DNA from: Psychromonas sp. L1A2
GTDB taxonomy: Bacteria > Pseudomonadota > Gammaproteobacteria > Enterobacterales > Psychromonadaceae
DNA length: 64,000 nucleotides
Assembly (NCBI RefSeq): GCF_009828855.1
Contig: NZ_WUAG01000002.1
Coordinates: 1,116,001 to 1,180,000 of the forward strand
Direction of reading: 5' to 3'
Shown here: positions 36,994 through 46,209 of the stretch, in pieces
Layout of the letters: every line of letters begins with the position of its first letter
Numbering within the stretch: position 1 is the stretch's first letter
Made by a program: the position numbers and the translations under genes
Notes under the pieces: model-generated
What the model was told of the DNA's origin: nothing
What the model saw: only the letters and a program-made list of their open reading frames with translations
Databases searched by the model: none

Positions 36994-38700
36994 ATGGCAT
37001 TATTAGAAGTTAAAGACTTACGCATAGAATATCCATCACGCTTTGGTACACATATAGCCGTAAAGTCACTTTCTTTCTCTATTAACCGAGGAGAAATAGT
37101 CGGTGTTGTTGGCGAATCTGGCGCAGGTAAATCTACCGTAGGCAACGCCATCATCGATTTACTAAGCCCACCAGGTATTATCGCTGGTGGTGAAGTGTTT
37201 TTAGACGGTGAAAAAATTTCAGGCTTAACGTTAGAGCAAATGCGTAAAGTCCGTGGTAATAAAATTGGCTTTATTTTTCAAGATCCAATGACATCGCTAA
37301 ATCCCCTCTTCACTGTTGAGCATCAATTACTTGAAACTATCCATGCAAATCTTAATGTCAGTAATGAAGAAGCCTTAAAACGTGCCATTAATTTAATGCA
37401 ACAAGTCGGCATTCCAGAAGCAGAAGTACGCATCAAACAATATCCACATCAGTTTTCTGGCGGTATGCGCCAACGAGTTGTTATTGCGATCGCATTATCA
37501 GGTGAACCTGATTTAATTATTGCTGATGAACCAACCACCGCATTAGACGTTTCAATTCAAGATCAAATCCTCACCTTGATTCGTAATCTTTGTATCGAAA
37601 AAAATGTAGGTTGTATGTTGGTAACCCACGACATGGGCGTTGTTTCAAATGTAACGGATAAAGTGGCGGTAATGTATCGCGGTGATCTGGTTGAGTTTGG
37701 TGAAACAGCTAAAGTACTCGGTGATCCAGATCATGAATATACACGAAGCTTGATTTCTGCTGTACCACGCTCAGATAGGAAGCTAGACCGCTTTCCATTA
37801 GTAAGCTACATCGAAGAAGCAAAAGAGCATCAAGCGTTAGATATTAAAAACCATTGGTTAGGGCAAAGCGAAGAACAGCGCAGTTACGATGGCCCCCTAT
37901 TAAATGTTGAAGATGTCAGTTTGCGTTTTATCACTAAAGACTCGTTCTTTGAAAGTAAGCGTGAATACGTGCAAGCCAACAAAAATGTTAGCTTTAGCAT
38001 TAATGAAGGTGAGACCTTTGGTTTAGTCGGTGAATCAGGATCAGGTAAATCAACAATTGCACGAGTCATTACTGGTTTATATCCGCCTAACGAAGGTAAA
38101 ATAACCTTTGAAGGAATAGATTTAACCGCTATAAAATCAGAACGCGAACGACGACCTTTCCGACGCCAAATGCAAATGGTATTTCAAAATCCATACACCT
38201 CAATGAATCCTCGTATGAAGATTTACGACATTATCGCCGAGCCAATTCGCTTTCATAAACTAGCAGCCAATGAATCCCAAATACAAAGCATTGTATTCGA
38301 TCTATTAGACCATGTTGGGTTAGGAAGAATGGCCGGTGTTAAATACCCTCACGAATTTTCTGGCGGACAACGTCAACGTATTTCTATTGCACGTGCTTTA
38401 GCAACGCGTCCACGCTTATTGATTTGTGATGAGCCAACGTCTGCATTAGATGTATCAGTACAAGCGCAAATCCTTAACTTACTAAAAGATTTGCAAGATG
38501 AGCTAAACCTTACCATGTTGTTTATTAGCCACGATTTACCAGTAATACGTCAAGTATGTGACCGTATCGGTGTTATGCAACAGGGTAAGTTATTAGAAGT
38601 AAATGAAAGTGAGCAATTATTTACACAGCCTCAACACCCTTATAGCAAGCATTTAATTTCATTAATGCCTGAGTTTAAAGGATTAAGAAGCGTTATTTAA
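36994..38700 (+). CDS. peptide-type ABC transporter, fused double ATPase
   Basis: A 568-residue protein made of two Opp/Dpp-type ATPases in tandem. Walker A motifs are GESGAGKST (~residues 42-50) and GESGSGKST (~348-356); signatures are FSGGMRQR and FSGGQRQR; Walker [13 protein letters not shown] and [12 protein letters not shown]. Each half has the C-terminal oligopeptide extension ([24 protein letters not shown]). It powers uptake by the two permeases downstream. The order fused ATPase, binding protein, permease, permease is that of the E. coli glutathione system gsiABCD, but similar layouts serve other peptides, so the substrate is left open. Confidence 0.92.
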   Translation: MALLEVKDLRIEYPSRFGTHIAVKSLSFSINRGEIVGVVGESGAGKSTVGNAIIDLLSPPGIIAGGEVFLDGEKISGLTLEQMRKVRGNKIGFIFQDPMTSLNPLFTVEHQLLETIHANLNVSNEEALKRAINLMQQVGIPEAEVRIKQYPHQFSGGMRQRVVIAIALSGEPDLIIADEPTTALDVSIQDQILTLIRNLCIEKNVGCMLVTHDMGVVSNVTDKVAVMYRGDLVEFGETAKVLGDPDHEYTRSLISAVPRSDRKLDRFPLVSYIEEAKEHQALDIKNHWLGQSEEQRSYDGPLLNVEDVSLRFITKDSFFESKREYVQANKNVSFSINEGETFGLVGESGSGKSTIARVITGLYPPNEGKITFEGIDLTAIKSERERRPFRRQMQMVFQNPYTSMNPRMKIYDIIAEPIRFHKLAANESQIQSIVFDLLDHVGLGRMAGVKYPHEFSGGQRQRISIARALATRPRLLICDEPTSALDVSVQAQILNLLKDLQDELNLTMLFISHDLPVIRQVCDRIGVMQQGKLLEVNESEQLFTQPQHPYSKHLISLMPEFKGLRSVI

Positions 38701-38776
38701 AATTAACAAAACTAATTAAAACAGCATTAATTAAAAATTAAATATCGAACATTGTTTTTCATAAAAGGAGTTATAA

Positions 38777-40327
38777 ATGAAGTTTTTAAAAACAAAATTA
38801 GCGATTGCATTACTTGCTACAGGTTTGAGCTTTTCAGCCGCTGCAGCTGATATCACCATTGCCTACAGTTCAGATCCAGTAACACTTGATCCACATGAAC
38901 AGCTTTCAGAGGGTGTGTTGCAAATGTCACACATGTTATTTGATCCGCTACTCCGTTTCACTCAAGAGCTTAAATTTGAACCTCGTTTAGCTGAAAAATG
39001 GGAACGTATTGATGAAAAGACATTTCGTTTTACTTTACGTAAAGGCGTGACTTTCCATTCAGGAAATAAACTTACAACAGATGATGTTGTATGGACATTT
39101 AACCGTTTAAAAACGTCTGCAGATTTTAAAGCTATCTTCGAACCATTTGAAAAAGTAGCTAAAATTGACGATTACACTTTCGACTTAGTGTCTTATGAAC
39201 CATTCCCGCTAGTTTTACATACTGCAACTTATTTATTCCCAATGGATAGTAAATTCTATTCAGGTAAAGTCGATGGTATCGATAAATCAATCATTGTTAA
39301 ACACGGTAATTCTTTTTCATCAACACATGTGTCAGGTACAGGTCCGTTTATCGTGACTTCTCGTGAGCAAGGTGTGAAAGTAGAATTCAAACGTTTTGAT
39401 AAATACTGGGATACAAACTCACCAGGTAACGTTGATAATTTAACATTAATGCCAATTAAGGAAAACGCAACCCGTGTTGCAGCCTTATTATCGGGCGATG
39501 TAGATATGATTTATCCAGTCGCACCGAATGATCAAAAACGAGTAGAGCAAACTAAAAACATCGATTTAGTAACGCTACCAGGAACACGTATTATCTCGCT
39601 ACAGATGAACCAAAACTCAAATGAAGCATTAAAAGATGTACGCGTTCGCCAAGCAATTGTTTACGCAATTAACAATGACGCTATCGTTAAAAAAATAATG
39701 AAAGGTTTTGCAACAACGGCTGGTCAACAAGGCCCTGAAGGTTATGCTGGTTACGACGCAAGTTTAGTACCGCGTTACGACTTGAAAAAAGCAAAACAAT
39801 TGATGAAAGAAGCGGGTTACGAGAAAGGCTTTAAATTATCAATGATGGCACCTAATAACCGTTACGTTAACGATGCTCAAATTGCTCAAGCAGCAGCGTC
39901 TATGTTAGCTAAAATCGGTATTACTGTTGATTTAAAAACCATGCCTAAAGCACAATACTGGCCTGAGTTTGATAAATGTTCTGCAGATATGATGATGCTC
40001 GGTTGGCATGCTGATACTGAAGATTCAGCAAACTTTTCAGAATTCTTAACTATGACTCGTAATACAGAAACAGGTAAAGGTGCATATAACTGTGGCCATT
40101 ACTCAAATGCTAAAGTAGATGAGTTAGTAGAGAAAGCAAATGTTGAAACCGATCCTGCAAAACGTGGAGCGATGTTACAAGAAGTTGAAAAAATTCTTTA
40201 TAACGAAGCAGCATTTGTTCCGCTTCATTGGCAGAACCTTGCATGGGGTGCAAAATCTAACGTAAATATTACACCTATCGTTAACTCAATGAACTTCCCA
40301 TACCTTGGTGACTTAGTTGTTAAATAA
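38777..40327 (+). CDS. peptide-type ABC transporter substrate-binding protein
   Basis: A 516-residue family 5 solute-binding protein. A Sec signal peptide (MKFLKTKLAIALLATGLSFS, cleavage after AAA at about residue 23) leads into DITIAYSSDPVTLDPHEQ, the mature start typical of this family, followed by LAEKWERIDEKTFRFTLRKG and DDVVWTFNR. It delivers peptides or similar ligands in the periplasm to the permeases. Residues that would define the ligand cannot be judged by eye. AAAGGAG precedes the start. A strong hairpin without a T run follows the stop. Confidence 0.93.
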   Translation: MKFLKTKLAIALLATGLSFSAAAADITIAYSSDPVTLDPHEQLSEGVLQMSHMLFDPLLRFTQELKFEPRLAEKWERIDEKTFRFTLRKGVTFHSGNKLTTDDVVWTFNRLKTSADFKAIFEPFEKVAKIDDYTFDLVSYEPFPLVLHTATYLFPMDSKFYSGKVDGIDKSIIVKHGNSFSSTHVSGTGPFIVTSREQGVKVEFKRFDKYWDTNSPGNVDNLTLMPIKENATRVAALLSGDVDMIYPVAPNDQKRVEQTKNIDLVTLPGTRIISLQMNQNSNEALKDVRVRQAIVYAINNDAIVKKIMKGFATTAGQQGPEGYAGYDASLVPRYDLKKAKQLMKEAGYEKGFKLSMMAPNNRYVNDAQIAQAAASMLAKIGITVDLKTMPKAQYWPEFDKCSADMMMLGWHADTEDSANFSEFLTMTRNTETGKGAYNCGHYSNAKVDELVEKANVETDPAKRGAMLQEVEKILYNEAAFVPLHWQNLAWGAKSNVNITPIVNSMNFPYLGDLVVK

Positions 40328-40431
40328 GAGTTATTAAGTAAGGGTTGTTCAATAAAGAGGGTTAAATAGAGGTCGTTGAATAAAGGCCTCTACATAAACA
40401 ACTTCTTTTCAATCAATGTTAATCAATACAA

Positions 40432-40454
40432 AACGGCCCAATGTTTGGGCCGTT
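40432..40454 (+). promoter_or_regulatory. intercistronic stem-loop after the binding-protein gene
   Basis: AACGGCCCAA, loop tgt, TTGGGCCGTT: a perfect 10-bp GC-rich stem 24 bases before the first permease start, with no T run. Such hairpins commonly protect the 3' end of binding-protein mRNA and lower readthrough into permease genes. It is therefore read as a processing/attenuation element, not a full terminator. Confidence 0.75.
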
Positions 40455-40477
40455 AATCATTTTATAGGAAACAACTA

Positions 40478-41455
40478 ATGTTTACCTTTTTGGTCCAGCG
40501 ACTTTTCCAAGCATTAATAGTAATGTTTGTGATCAGCCTAGTCGCATTTTCAATCCAAGATAACCTAGGCGATCCACTTCGAGAAATGGTAGGCCAATCC
40601 GTATCAGAAGCAGAGCGACAAGTTTTACGAGATGATCTTGGGTTAAATGACCCATACATAACAAAATATACCCGTTTCATTACCAGCGCATTACAAGGAG
40701 ATTTAGGCAACTCATATTTCTTTAAACGTCCTGCTGTTGATGTTATTTTAGATAAATTACAAGCCACATTAGAGCTGGTTTTGGGTGCAGCTATTATCAT
40801 TGTTGTAGTATCTATTCCGCTCGGTGTTTATTCTGCGATCCATCCCAAAAGCGTGTGGACAAAAATGATCATGGCACTCAGTAGTGTCGGTATTTCCATT
40901 CCGGTTTTTTTAACTGCAATCATTTTAATGTATATATTTGCAATTGAATTACAGTGGTTACCTTCCTATGGTCGAGGCGAAACTGTTTCAATACTTGGCT
41001 GGGAAACAGGCTTTTTAACAACCGATGGTTTATTGCATTTAGTGTTACCTTGTATTTCATTGGCTTCTATTATGTTGCCGTTGTTTATTCGTTTAGTGCG
41101 TTCAGAAATGTTAGAAGCATTAAGCTCAGAGTACGTGAAATTTGCGACCGCTAAAGGGTTAGCAATGAATAAAATTTATTATCAGCATGCCTTAAAGAAC
41201 ACCATGTTACCGGTATTAACGGTTGGCGGTGTACAAATTGGAACGATGGTCGCTTATACCATTTTAACGGAAACCGTTTTTCAATGGCCAGGTACCGGTT
41301 TCTTATTTTTAGAAGCGATTAACCGTGTTGATACGCCCCTTATTACAGCTTACGTTATTTTTGTTGGGCTTCTTTTTGTGGTTACTAATACTATCGTTGA
41401 TTTGTTATACGGCGTGGTTAACCCAACCGTCAACATCACTGGTAAAGGAGCATAA
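40478..41455 (+). CDS. peptide-type ABC permease (DppB-like)
   Basis: A 325-residue inner-membrane permease. The N-terminus MFTFLVQRLFQALIVMFVIS and the DDLGLNDPY segment are typical of DppB/GsiC-type subunits. The cytoplasmic coupling motif for the ATPase is RLVRSEMLEALSSEYVKFAT with KGL. Six transmembrane helices are apparent. It pairs with the next permease, which starts one base after its stop codon. Confidence 0.93.
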   Translation: MFTFLVQRLFQALIVMFVISLVAFSIQDNLGDPLREMVGQSVSEAERQVLRDDLGLNDPYITKYTRFITSALQGDLGNSYFFKRPAVDVILDKLQATLELVLGAAIIIVVVSIPLGVYSAIHPKSVWTKMIMALSSVGISIPVFLTAIILMYIFAIELQWLPSYGRGETVSILGWETGFLTTDGLLHLVLPCISLASIMLPLFIRLVRSEMLEALSSEYVKFATAKGLAMNKIYYQHALKNTMLPVLTVGGVQIGTMVAYTILTETVFQWPGTGFLFLEAINRVDTPLITAYVIFVGLLFVVTNTIVDLLYGVVNPTVNITGKGA

Positions 41456-41456
41456 T

Positions 41457-42404
41457 ATGACTAGCTTAACTCAAGAGAACAGAGTGCCTTCACGCTGGAA
41501 ACGATTAAAAGATTCAGATTTCATTTATCACTTTAAGCGTGACAAAGTCGCGATGTTTAGCTTTGCATTATTCTTAACTTTTTTTCTTGCTGCGTTGTTT
41601 GCACCAATCATTGCACCAACTAATCCCTATGATTTAATGTCCATCGACCTGATGGACTCAGAGTTACCACCATCATGGTTAGAGGGCGGCGAAGAGCGAT
41701 TCTTATTAGGGACTGATGACCAAGGTCGCGATATCTTGTCGACCATTTTATATGGTTCAAGATTGTCTTTAACGATTGGCTTTTTAGCCGTGGCAGTACA
41801 GCTAACATTAGGTATTGTGATTGGTTTATCAGCAGGTTATTTCGGTGGACGTATTGATAGCTTCTTAATGCGTTTTGCCGATGTGCAGTTATCATTTTCA
41901 ACCATGATGGTCGCGATCATTATTACCGCTATTTTTAAAGCCAGTTTCGGTGCAGAATTTTTTGCTGATTACGCAGTGATCATGTTGGTGGTGATTATTG
42001 GGGTTGCTGAATGGCCTCAATACGCACGTACTATAAGAGCCTCAGTGTTAGCTGAAAAGAAAAAGGAATATGTTGAAGCTGCACAAGTAATGGGTTTTAG
42101 GTCGATGCGTATTATGTTCCGCCATATCCTACCTAACTGTCTATCACCGATTCTAGTGATATCAACAGTACAAGTGGCGAATGCTATCATGTCAGAAGCG
42201 GCGCTATCCTTTTTAGGTCTTGGTTTACCAGTAGACCAACCTTCATTAGGTGCGCTGATCAGCATCGGCTTTAAATACATATTCTCTGGTGCATGGTGGA
42301 TAACCATCTTCCCAGGTATTGTATTAATCAGCCTAGTCTTGGTGATTAACCTATTAGGGGATTGGTTACGTGATGTATTTAATCCAAAAATCTACAAAGG
42401 TTAG
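41457..42404 (+). CDS. peptide-type ABC permease (DppC-like)
   Basis: A 315-residue permease with the N-terminal cytoplasmic segment and periplasmic loop of DppC/GsiD-type subunits (LLGTDDQGRDILSTILYGSR) and the coupling motif RTIRASVLAEKKKEYVEAAQ with VMGF. The start at 41457 follows AAAGGAG and the TAA of the preceding gene; longer in-frame readings from 41325 overlap the first permease and are rejected. It completes the four-gene transporter. Confidence 0.93.
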   Translation: MTSLTQENRVPSRWKRLKDSDFIYHFKRDKVAMFSFALFLTFFLAALFAPIIAPTNPYDLMSIDLMDSELPPSWLEGGEERFLLGTDDQGRDILSTILYGSRLSLTIGFLAVAVQLTLGIVIGLSAGYFGGRIDSFLMRFADVQLSFSTMMVAIIITAIFKASFGAEFFADYAVIMLVVIIGVAEWPQYARTIRASVLAEKKKEYVEAAQVMGFRSMRIMFRHILPNCLSPILVISTVQVANAIMSEAALSFLGLGLPVDQPSLGALISIGFKYIFSGAWWITIFPGIVLISLVLVINLLGDWLRDVFNPKIYKG

Positions 42405-42421
42405 TTAATCATTAACATTGC

Positions 42422-42459
42422 CACTAACTTAGTATGTTTTTACGTACTGAGCTAGTGGT
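42422..42459 (+). terminator. hairpin at the end of the ABC operon
   Basis: CCACTAACTTAGTA and TACTGAGCTAGTGG pair with two mismatches (both G-U compatible in RNA) around a 10-base loop; TTTATTTC follows. It is a probable terminator for the transporter operon. Confidence 0.6.
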
Positions 42460-42589
42460 TTATTTCATTATTAATAAGTGCTTATGCTTAGCGGCTATTT
42501 ACTAATAGCATTGCTTAAGCCACGGTGGCTTAGTAGTAATATACAAACCTCATTACTTAACAACTTTTCACAAGACGATTTAAACAACA

Positions 42590-42886
42590 TCACTTTGCTA
42601 CGACGAGCTTCACCTGTTTATTCATATCTTTTAAATTAATGTCCACTGCTGCTAGCTTATTAAAGATCAGTTTCTTTAATACCGTGTCTTGTTGTTCACG
42701 CTGTAACTGCTCGATTGCATCATCTGATGTAAATCCACAACTGACTTGCAAAGAAGCCGGAAAGGCATCGTATTTCACCGTATGGGTTATCCATTGGTAA
42801 CCTGGTATCGTCTCCAAAGCAATATCACAGACATCGGTTAATACACCACGTAATTTGTTGTCGATTTTTTTATCTGTCTTTCTCAT
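42590..42886 (-). CDS. conserved small protein (often labelled 'Fis family')
   Basis: A 98-residue cytoplasmic protein starting MRKTDKKIDNKLRGVLTDVCDIAL. I recognise this start from conserved hypotheticals of Vibrio and Shewanella that databases sometimes label 'Fis family regulator'. I see no Fis helix-turn-helix in it, so that label is doubtful. It has mixed alpha/beta character and one or two cysteines. Function unknown. It is followed by no clear terminator and stands alone. Confidence 0.65.
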   Translation of the reverse strand: MRKTDKKIDNKLRGVLTDVCDIALETIPGYQWITHTVKYDAFPASLQVSCGFTSDDAIEQLQREQQDTVLKKLIFNKLAAVDINLKDMNKQVKLVVAK

Positions 42887-43267
42887 GTTTATCCTGTTTT
42901 ATCACTCATAAAGAATGATATTAAATAATGTAGATATTCTGCCTTATCTTTCATTAGCTTGTTCGTTACTGAGGTTAACTGCAAGTAATTTACTTCGCAC
43001 CAAAACAAAATTACACCCTAAAATGAGTGGTTTAAAATAGGAATGAATAATAGATAAACCAATGATAACGGTTAATTACAGCAGATTGATATTAGTTAGA
43101 ACAATTTTGTATTATCGCTTTCCACTCAGCTTGTTAATAATAGACACCGTTCGCTAAGTTGCGTAGTAAAGTTATATGTTCAAACTACATACTTAAACTA
43201 CATAGTAAGGCGGCATTCGTAAGCAACATACTAACAACAGCATTTAACACAACCGATAGAAGTATTT

Positions 43268-43426
43268 ATGTTTAAAGCACAACTTATCATTACTTTGGTG
43301 ATCATATCGATCATCGTCGCTATTTTAAGCCATGGCATTATTGCCGCTGCATTTTCATTACTGGCTTTTTCACTGTTATTTTATTTTGTCAGCACACAGA
43401 AAAGTGATCAATCACCACACGAATAA
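43268..43426 (+). CDS. small membrane protein, 52 residues
   Basis: A 52-residue ORF: MFKAQLIITLVIISIIVAIL, SHGIIAAAFSLLAFSLLFYF and a polar tail VSTQKSDQSPHE. Two hydrophobic helices joined by a short turn and then a charged C-terminus are typical of small inner-membrane proteins. The ribosome-binding site (GATAGAAG) is weak. It lies in a 617-base spacer and is convergent with the channel gene. No homologue is recognised. Confidence 0.45.
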   Translation: MFKAQLIITLVIISIIVAILSHGIIAAAFSLLAFSLLFYFVSTQKSDQSPHE

Positions 43427-43503
43427 CCAAACAGAAACAGCGCCCTTTAATGAACGCTGTTGTAACTTTTTCTGCTGCTTCTATCTCTACTGATGACTTT
43501 AAC

Positions 43504-44355
43504 TTACTGCTTTTTCAATAGCGCTTTGATTTCAGCAAGCTCTTCTTTCAATTCAAGTAGTGTAGGTTGTTCAGAGACTTTATTTTCTATATCGGCTTCT
43601 AATTGACGTTCTTGCTCCAATACATTTACCACAATACCAATCACCATATTCAAGAAAGCAAAAGCAGTAAAGAAGATGAAGCTCAAATAAAAGCTCCACG
43701 ATAACGGATAAACCGCCATGGTTTCATACATAACATCAGTCCAATCCTCAAAGGTCATGACTCGAAATAACGTTAATAAACTAACTGCAATATCGCCCCA
43801 TAAAGTAGGGTTGATGTTAGCAAAGAAAGTTGTGCCGATAGCCGCGTAAATATAAAAAATGATGAACATCAGTAACATCACATAACCTAATTGCGGCAAG
43901 GCTTTGATCAAAGAGTTAATCAAAATACGTAGTTCAGGAATGATAGAAACCATACGTAACACACGGAAGATACGGACTAATCGACCTAATATAGCCAACT
44001 CACTATCTTCAATTGGAATCAAACTGACTAAAACAATGAAAGTATCAAAGACATTCCAAGCATTATGGAAGAAACGTTTTTTATTAGGTTCTCCGATGAA
44101 ACGAATAATGATTTCGACTAAAAATATAACCGTAATGGCGACATCTAATACCGATAAAAACTGTAGTGTAGTAGAGGAAACTTCGTAGCTATTTGCGCCA
44201 ATCATCAATGCAGAGAAAATAATAATTCCAATAACAAACAGTTCAAAAACTTTGTTATTGCGAATTTCATAAAAGCGACGTTCTAAGTTACTCAAACCTG
44301 ATTCTGGCTTTAGTTCGTTATTTTGTTTATCGTTGCTTTTTTCTATTTTTGTCAT
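43504..44355 (-). CDS. bacterial voltage-gated ion channel (NaChBac type)
   Basis: A 283-residue six-helix channel subunit. S1 to S4 occupy residues ~35-150, with the S4 voltage sensor LGRLVRIFRVLRMVSIIPEL carrying arginines every third residue. S5, the pore loop and S6 follow (~155-255). The selectivity segment is TLFRVMTFEDWTDVMYE, where NaChBac has TLESWAS and NavAb TLESWSM. A C-terminal coiled coil (LLELKEELAEIKALLKK) should hold the tetramer together. An acidic FEDWTD filter could shift selectivity between Na+ and Ca2+; this is inference. A strong hairpin covers the region just before its start codon. Confidence 0.9.
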   Translation of the reverse strand: MTKIEKSNDKQNNELKPESGLSNLERRFYEIRNNKVFELFVIGIIIFSALMIGANSYEVSSTTLQFLSVLDVAITVIFLVEIIIRFIGEPNKKRFFHNAWNVFDTFIVLVSLIPIEDSELAILGRLVRIFRVLRMVSIIPELRILINSLIKALPQLGYVMLLMFIIFYIYAAIGTTFFANINPTLWGDIAVSLLTLFRVMTFEDWTDVMYETMAVYPLSWSFYLSFIFFTAFAFLNMVIGIVVNVLEQERQLEADIENKVSEQPTLLELKEELAEIKALLKKQ

Positions 44356-44356
44356 G

Positions 44357-44391
44357 ATGCTAGTACCCTAAATGATAATTAGGGCTAGCAT
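44357..44391 (-). promoter_or_regulatory. hairpin covering the channel gene's ribosome-binding site
   Basis: ATGCTAGTACCCTAA and TTAGGGCTAGCAT are complementary (13 bp plus a two-base bulge), ending one base before the ATG at 44355. On the mRNA the only Shine-Dalgarno-like AGGG, 10 bases upstream of the start, lies inside the stem. Confidence 0.6.
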
Positions 44392-44421
44392 AAAATGAAT
44401 CCTAGTCAGTGTCTAGACATA

Positions 44422-45372
44422 TTATGACGGGTTAAATTGAATATAAGCCAGAACGACTGTTGCTACCGTTACCCATAATAAAATACCTAATAACATCGGT
44501 TTGTAACCTGCACTTTTAATGGTTTTTATCGTGATTCCACAACCAATTAAAAATAAGCAAAGCACAAGCAAACGTTTACTAGCAAAAAATAGGTTTTGGT
44601 ATAAACCATCAAACTGCGGTAAAAAATGTGCCACTGCAATCGCCACACAATAATAGATAATAAACATCGGCACAGTAATCTTCTTGCTATCACCTTTGAA
44701 AATAAGTGCACTAATAAAAGCGACTGGAATTATCCATAACGCGCGAGCTAATTTTACCGTTGTTGCAATTTGTAGTGCTTCATCACCGTAAGCTGAGGCA
44801 GCACCAACAACGGAAGAAGTATCATGAATCGCAATCGCACTCCATAAACCAAAATTATATTGGCTCATTCCTAGCGCATGTCCAACCAATGGAAATACAA
44901 ATAAAGCGATACTATTAAGAATAAACACCGTTGCCAAAGCATGTGATGTTTGTTCATTATTAGCTTGAATAGCTGGTGCAACAGCAGCAATCGCACTACC
45001 ACCACAAATAGCCGTACCAGAAGCAACTAAGTGCCCTGTCTTAGCATCTATTTTAAATAACTTAGTTAATAGCATGCCGATTAATAGCGTACTAAAAATA
45101 GAACCAACAATTAAACCAATATTAGCAGAGCTAGCTTCAATCGCTTGGTCAACATTAATACCAAATCCTAAACCAACGATTGATAGCGCCAATAGTTTTT
45201 TAGTCAACTGACCAATATCGATTTGTGAAGGGACTAAACCAAGAGTCGCAACAGTGAATCCAAGTACTAATGCAATAGGCGAGGAGATAACAGGAAATAA
45301 ACATAAAGTTGCTAATACACTAAATAGAATAAAGTGTTTATTAAATTGTATTTTGCTAATATCAGCTATCAT
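44422..45372 (-). CDS. YeiH/UPF0324 family putative sulfate exporter
   Basis: A 316-residue membrane protein with about ten helices. It has the internally repeated architecture of the UPF0324/PSE family: LLALSIVGLGFGINVDQAI in the first half, SGTAICGGSAIAAVAPAIQA in the middle, and WSAIAIHDTSSVVGAASAYG in the second half. The name 'sulfate exporter' is a family prediction with little direct proof. A small positive-strand spacer separates it from the dCMP-deaminase-like gene. Confidence 0.85.
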   Translation of the reverse strand: MIADISKIQFNKHFILFSVLATLCLFPVISSPIALVLGFTVATLGLVPSQIDIGQLTKKLLALSIVGLGFGINVDQAIEASSANIGLIVGSIFSTLLIGMLLTKLFKIDAKTGHLVASGTAICGGSAIAAVAPAIQANNEQTSHALATVFILNSIALFVFPLVGHALGMSQYNFGLWSAIAIHDTSSVVGAASAYGDEALQIATTVKLARALWIIPVAFISALIFKGDSKKITVPMFIIYYCVAIAVAHFLPQFDGLYQNLFFASKRLLVLCLFLIGCGITIKTIKSAGYKPMLLGILLWVTVATVVLAYIQFNPS

Positions 45373-45503
45373 ATATTACCTCCTCATTTTCATGATCAGA
45401 TAATATAAAAACACTAAGATTAAATATATTCGAAAGAATTTAATTAGTCGTTAAGAAAAACTTAACATAAAGTTCAAACTAACTACGCGAGCTAATAGCA
45501 AAA

Positions 45504-45689
45504 ATGTAATATATACCCGTTACCGTTCAAGGTGCAAAAAATCAGCAAGTCGTGAGGTAAACAGATTCTAGGCATAAAGGTAAAGATTTAACCGGTATAG
45601 TTTATGCAAAATGCATAGACACCGATCCGCACATAGCAGAGCAAGACAAAGCAATGCGACATAACGACACACTAATGATAAAAGGTTAA
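45504..45689 (+). pseudogene. possible decayed short gene
   Basis: One frame reads ATG, stop, YIPVTVQGAKNQQVVR, stop, TDSRHKGKDLTGIVYAKC, IDTDPHIAEQDKAM and RHNDTLMIKG, stop, ending 7 bases before the next gene. The composition is protein-like and the layout fits an operon partner, but two in-frame stops and no recognised family make this tentative. The longest open stretch is about 43 codons, which chance can produce. Confidence 0.25.
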
Positions 45690-45696
45690 ATTGCAT

Positions 45697-46137
45697 ATGA
45701 TTTCTAAATGGGCACTACGATTCATTCAAATGGCAGAACTTGTTGCATCATGGAGTAAAGATCCATCGACTCAAGTTGGTGCAGTGATCACCGAACATAA
45801 CCGTATTGTTTCACTAGGTTTTAATGGTTACCCACAAGGTATTTCAGATAGTGCTGAAACTGATAATCGAGAAATTAAGTTACTCAAAACCTTACACGCG
45901 GAAGAAAACGCAATACTCTATGCCAAACGAGATTTAAGCGGCTGTGAAATTTGGGTTACGCATTTTCCATGTCCAAATTGCGCAGCAAAAATAATACAAA
46001 CAGGGATTAAAGCAGTGCATTGCCCAGCACAAAGTGAAGACTTTTTATCACGTTGGGGAGACAAAATTAAACTCAGTGAAGAGATGTTTACTCAATCAGG
46101 CGTGACCGTAGATTGGCTGCCGCTAGAAGACCAATAA
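45697..46137 (+). CDS. dCMP deaminase-like zinc enzyme
   Basis: A 146-residue cytidine/deoxycytidylate deaminase-fold protein. The zinc motifs are LHAEENAIL (His and catalytic Glu) and PCPNCAAKI (two cysteines), with PSTQVGAVI and GFNGYPQGI as in dCMP deaminases. It probably deaminates dCMP to dUMP, supplying dTMP synthesis. ATG at 45697 matches the family start (MISKWA); an in-frame TTG at 45691 sits better placed relative to AAAGG (45681-45685) and could be the true start, adding two residues. Confidence 0.85.
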   Translation: MISKWALRFIQMAELVASWSKDPSTQVGAVITEHNRIVSLGFNGYPQGISDSAETDNREIKLLKTLHAEENAILYAKRDLSGCEIWVTHFPCPNCAAKIIQTGIKAVHCPAQSEDFLSRWGDKIKLSEEMFTQSGVTVDWLPLEDQ

Positions 46138-46209
46138 TAACTAACATAACAGTCGTTTAAGATTGAGCGACTGTTCGATAAGCTCACCTGATGAGGTAAT
46201 GCATTTAAT

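Noticed and set aside
41325-41456. Upstream extension of the second ABC permease
   Set aside because: It overlaps the first permease out of frame; AAAGGAG and the ATG at 41457 define the start.
42590-42886. Fis-family regulator
   Set aside because: The Fis helix-turn-helix is absent; the real Fis is at 13082-13381.
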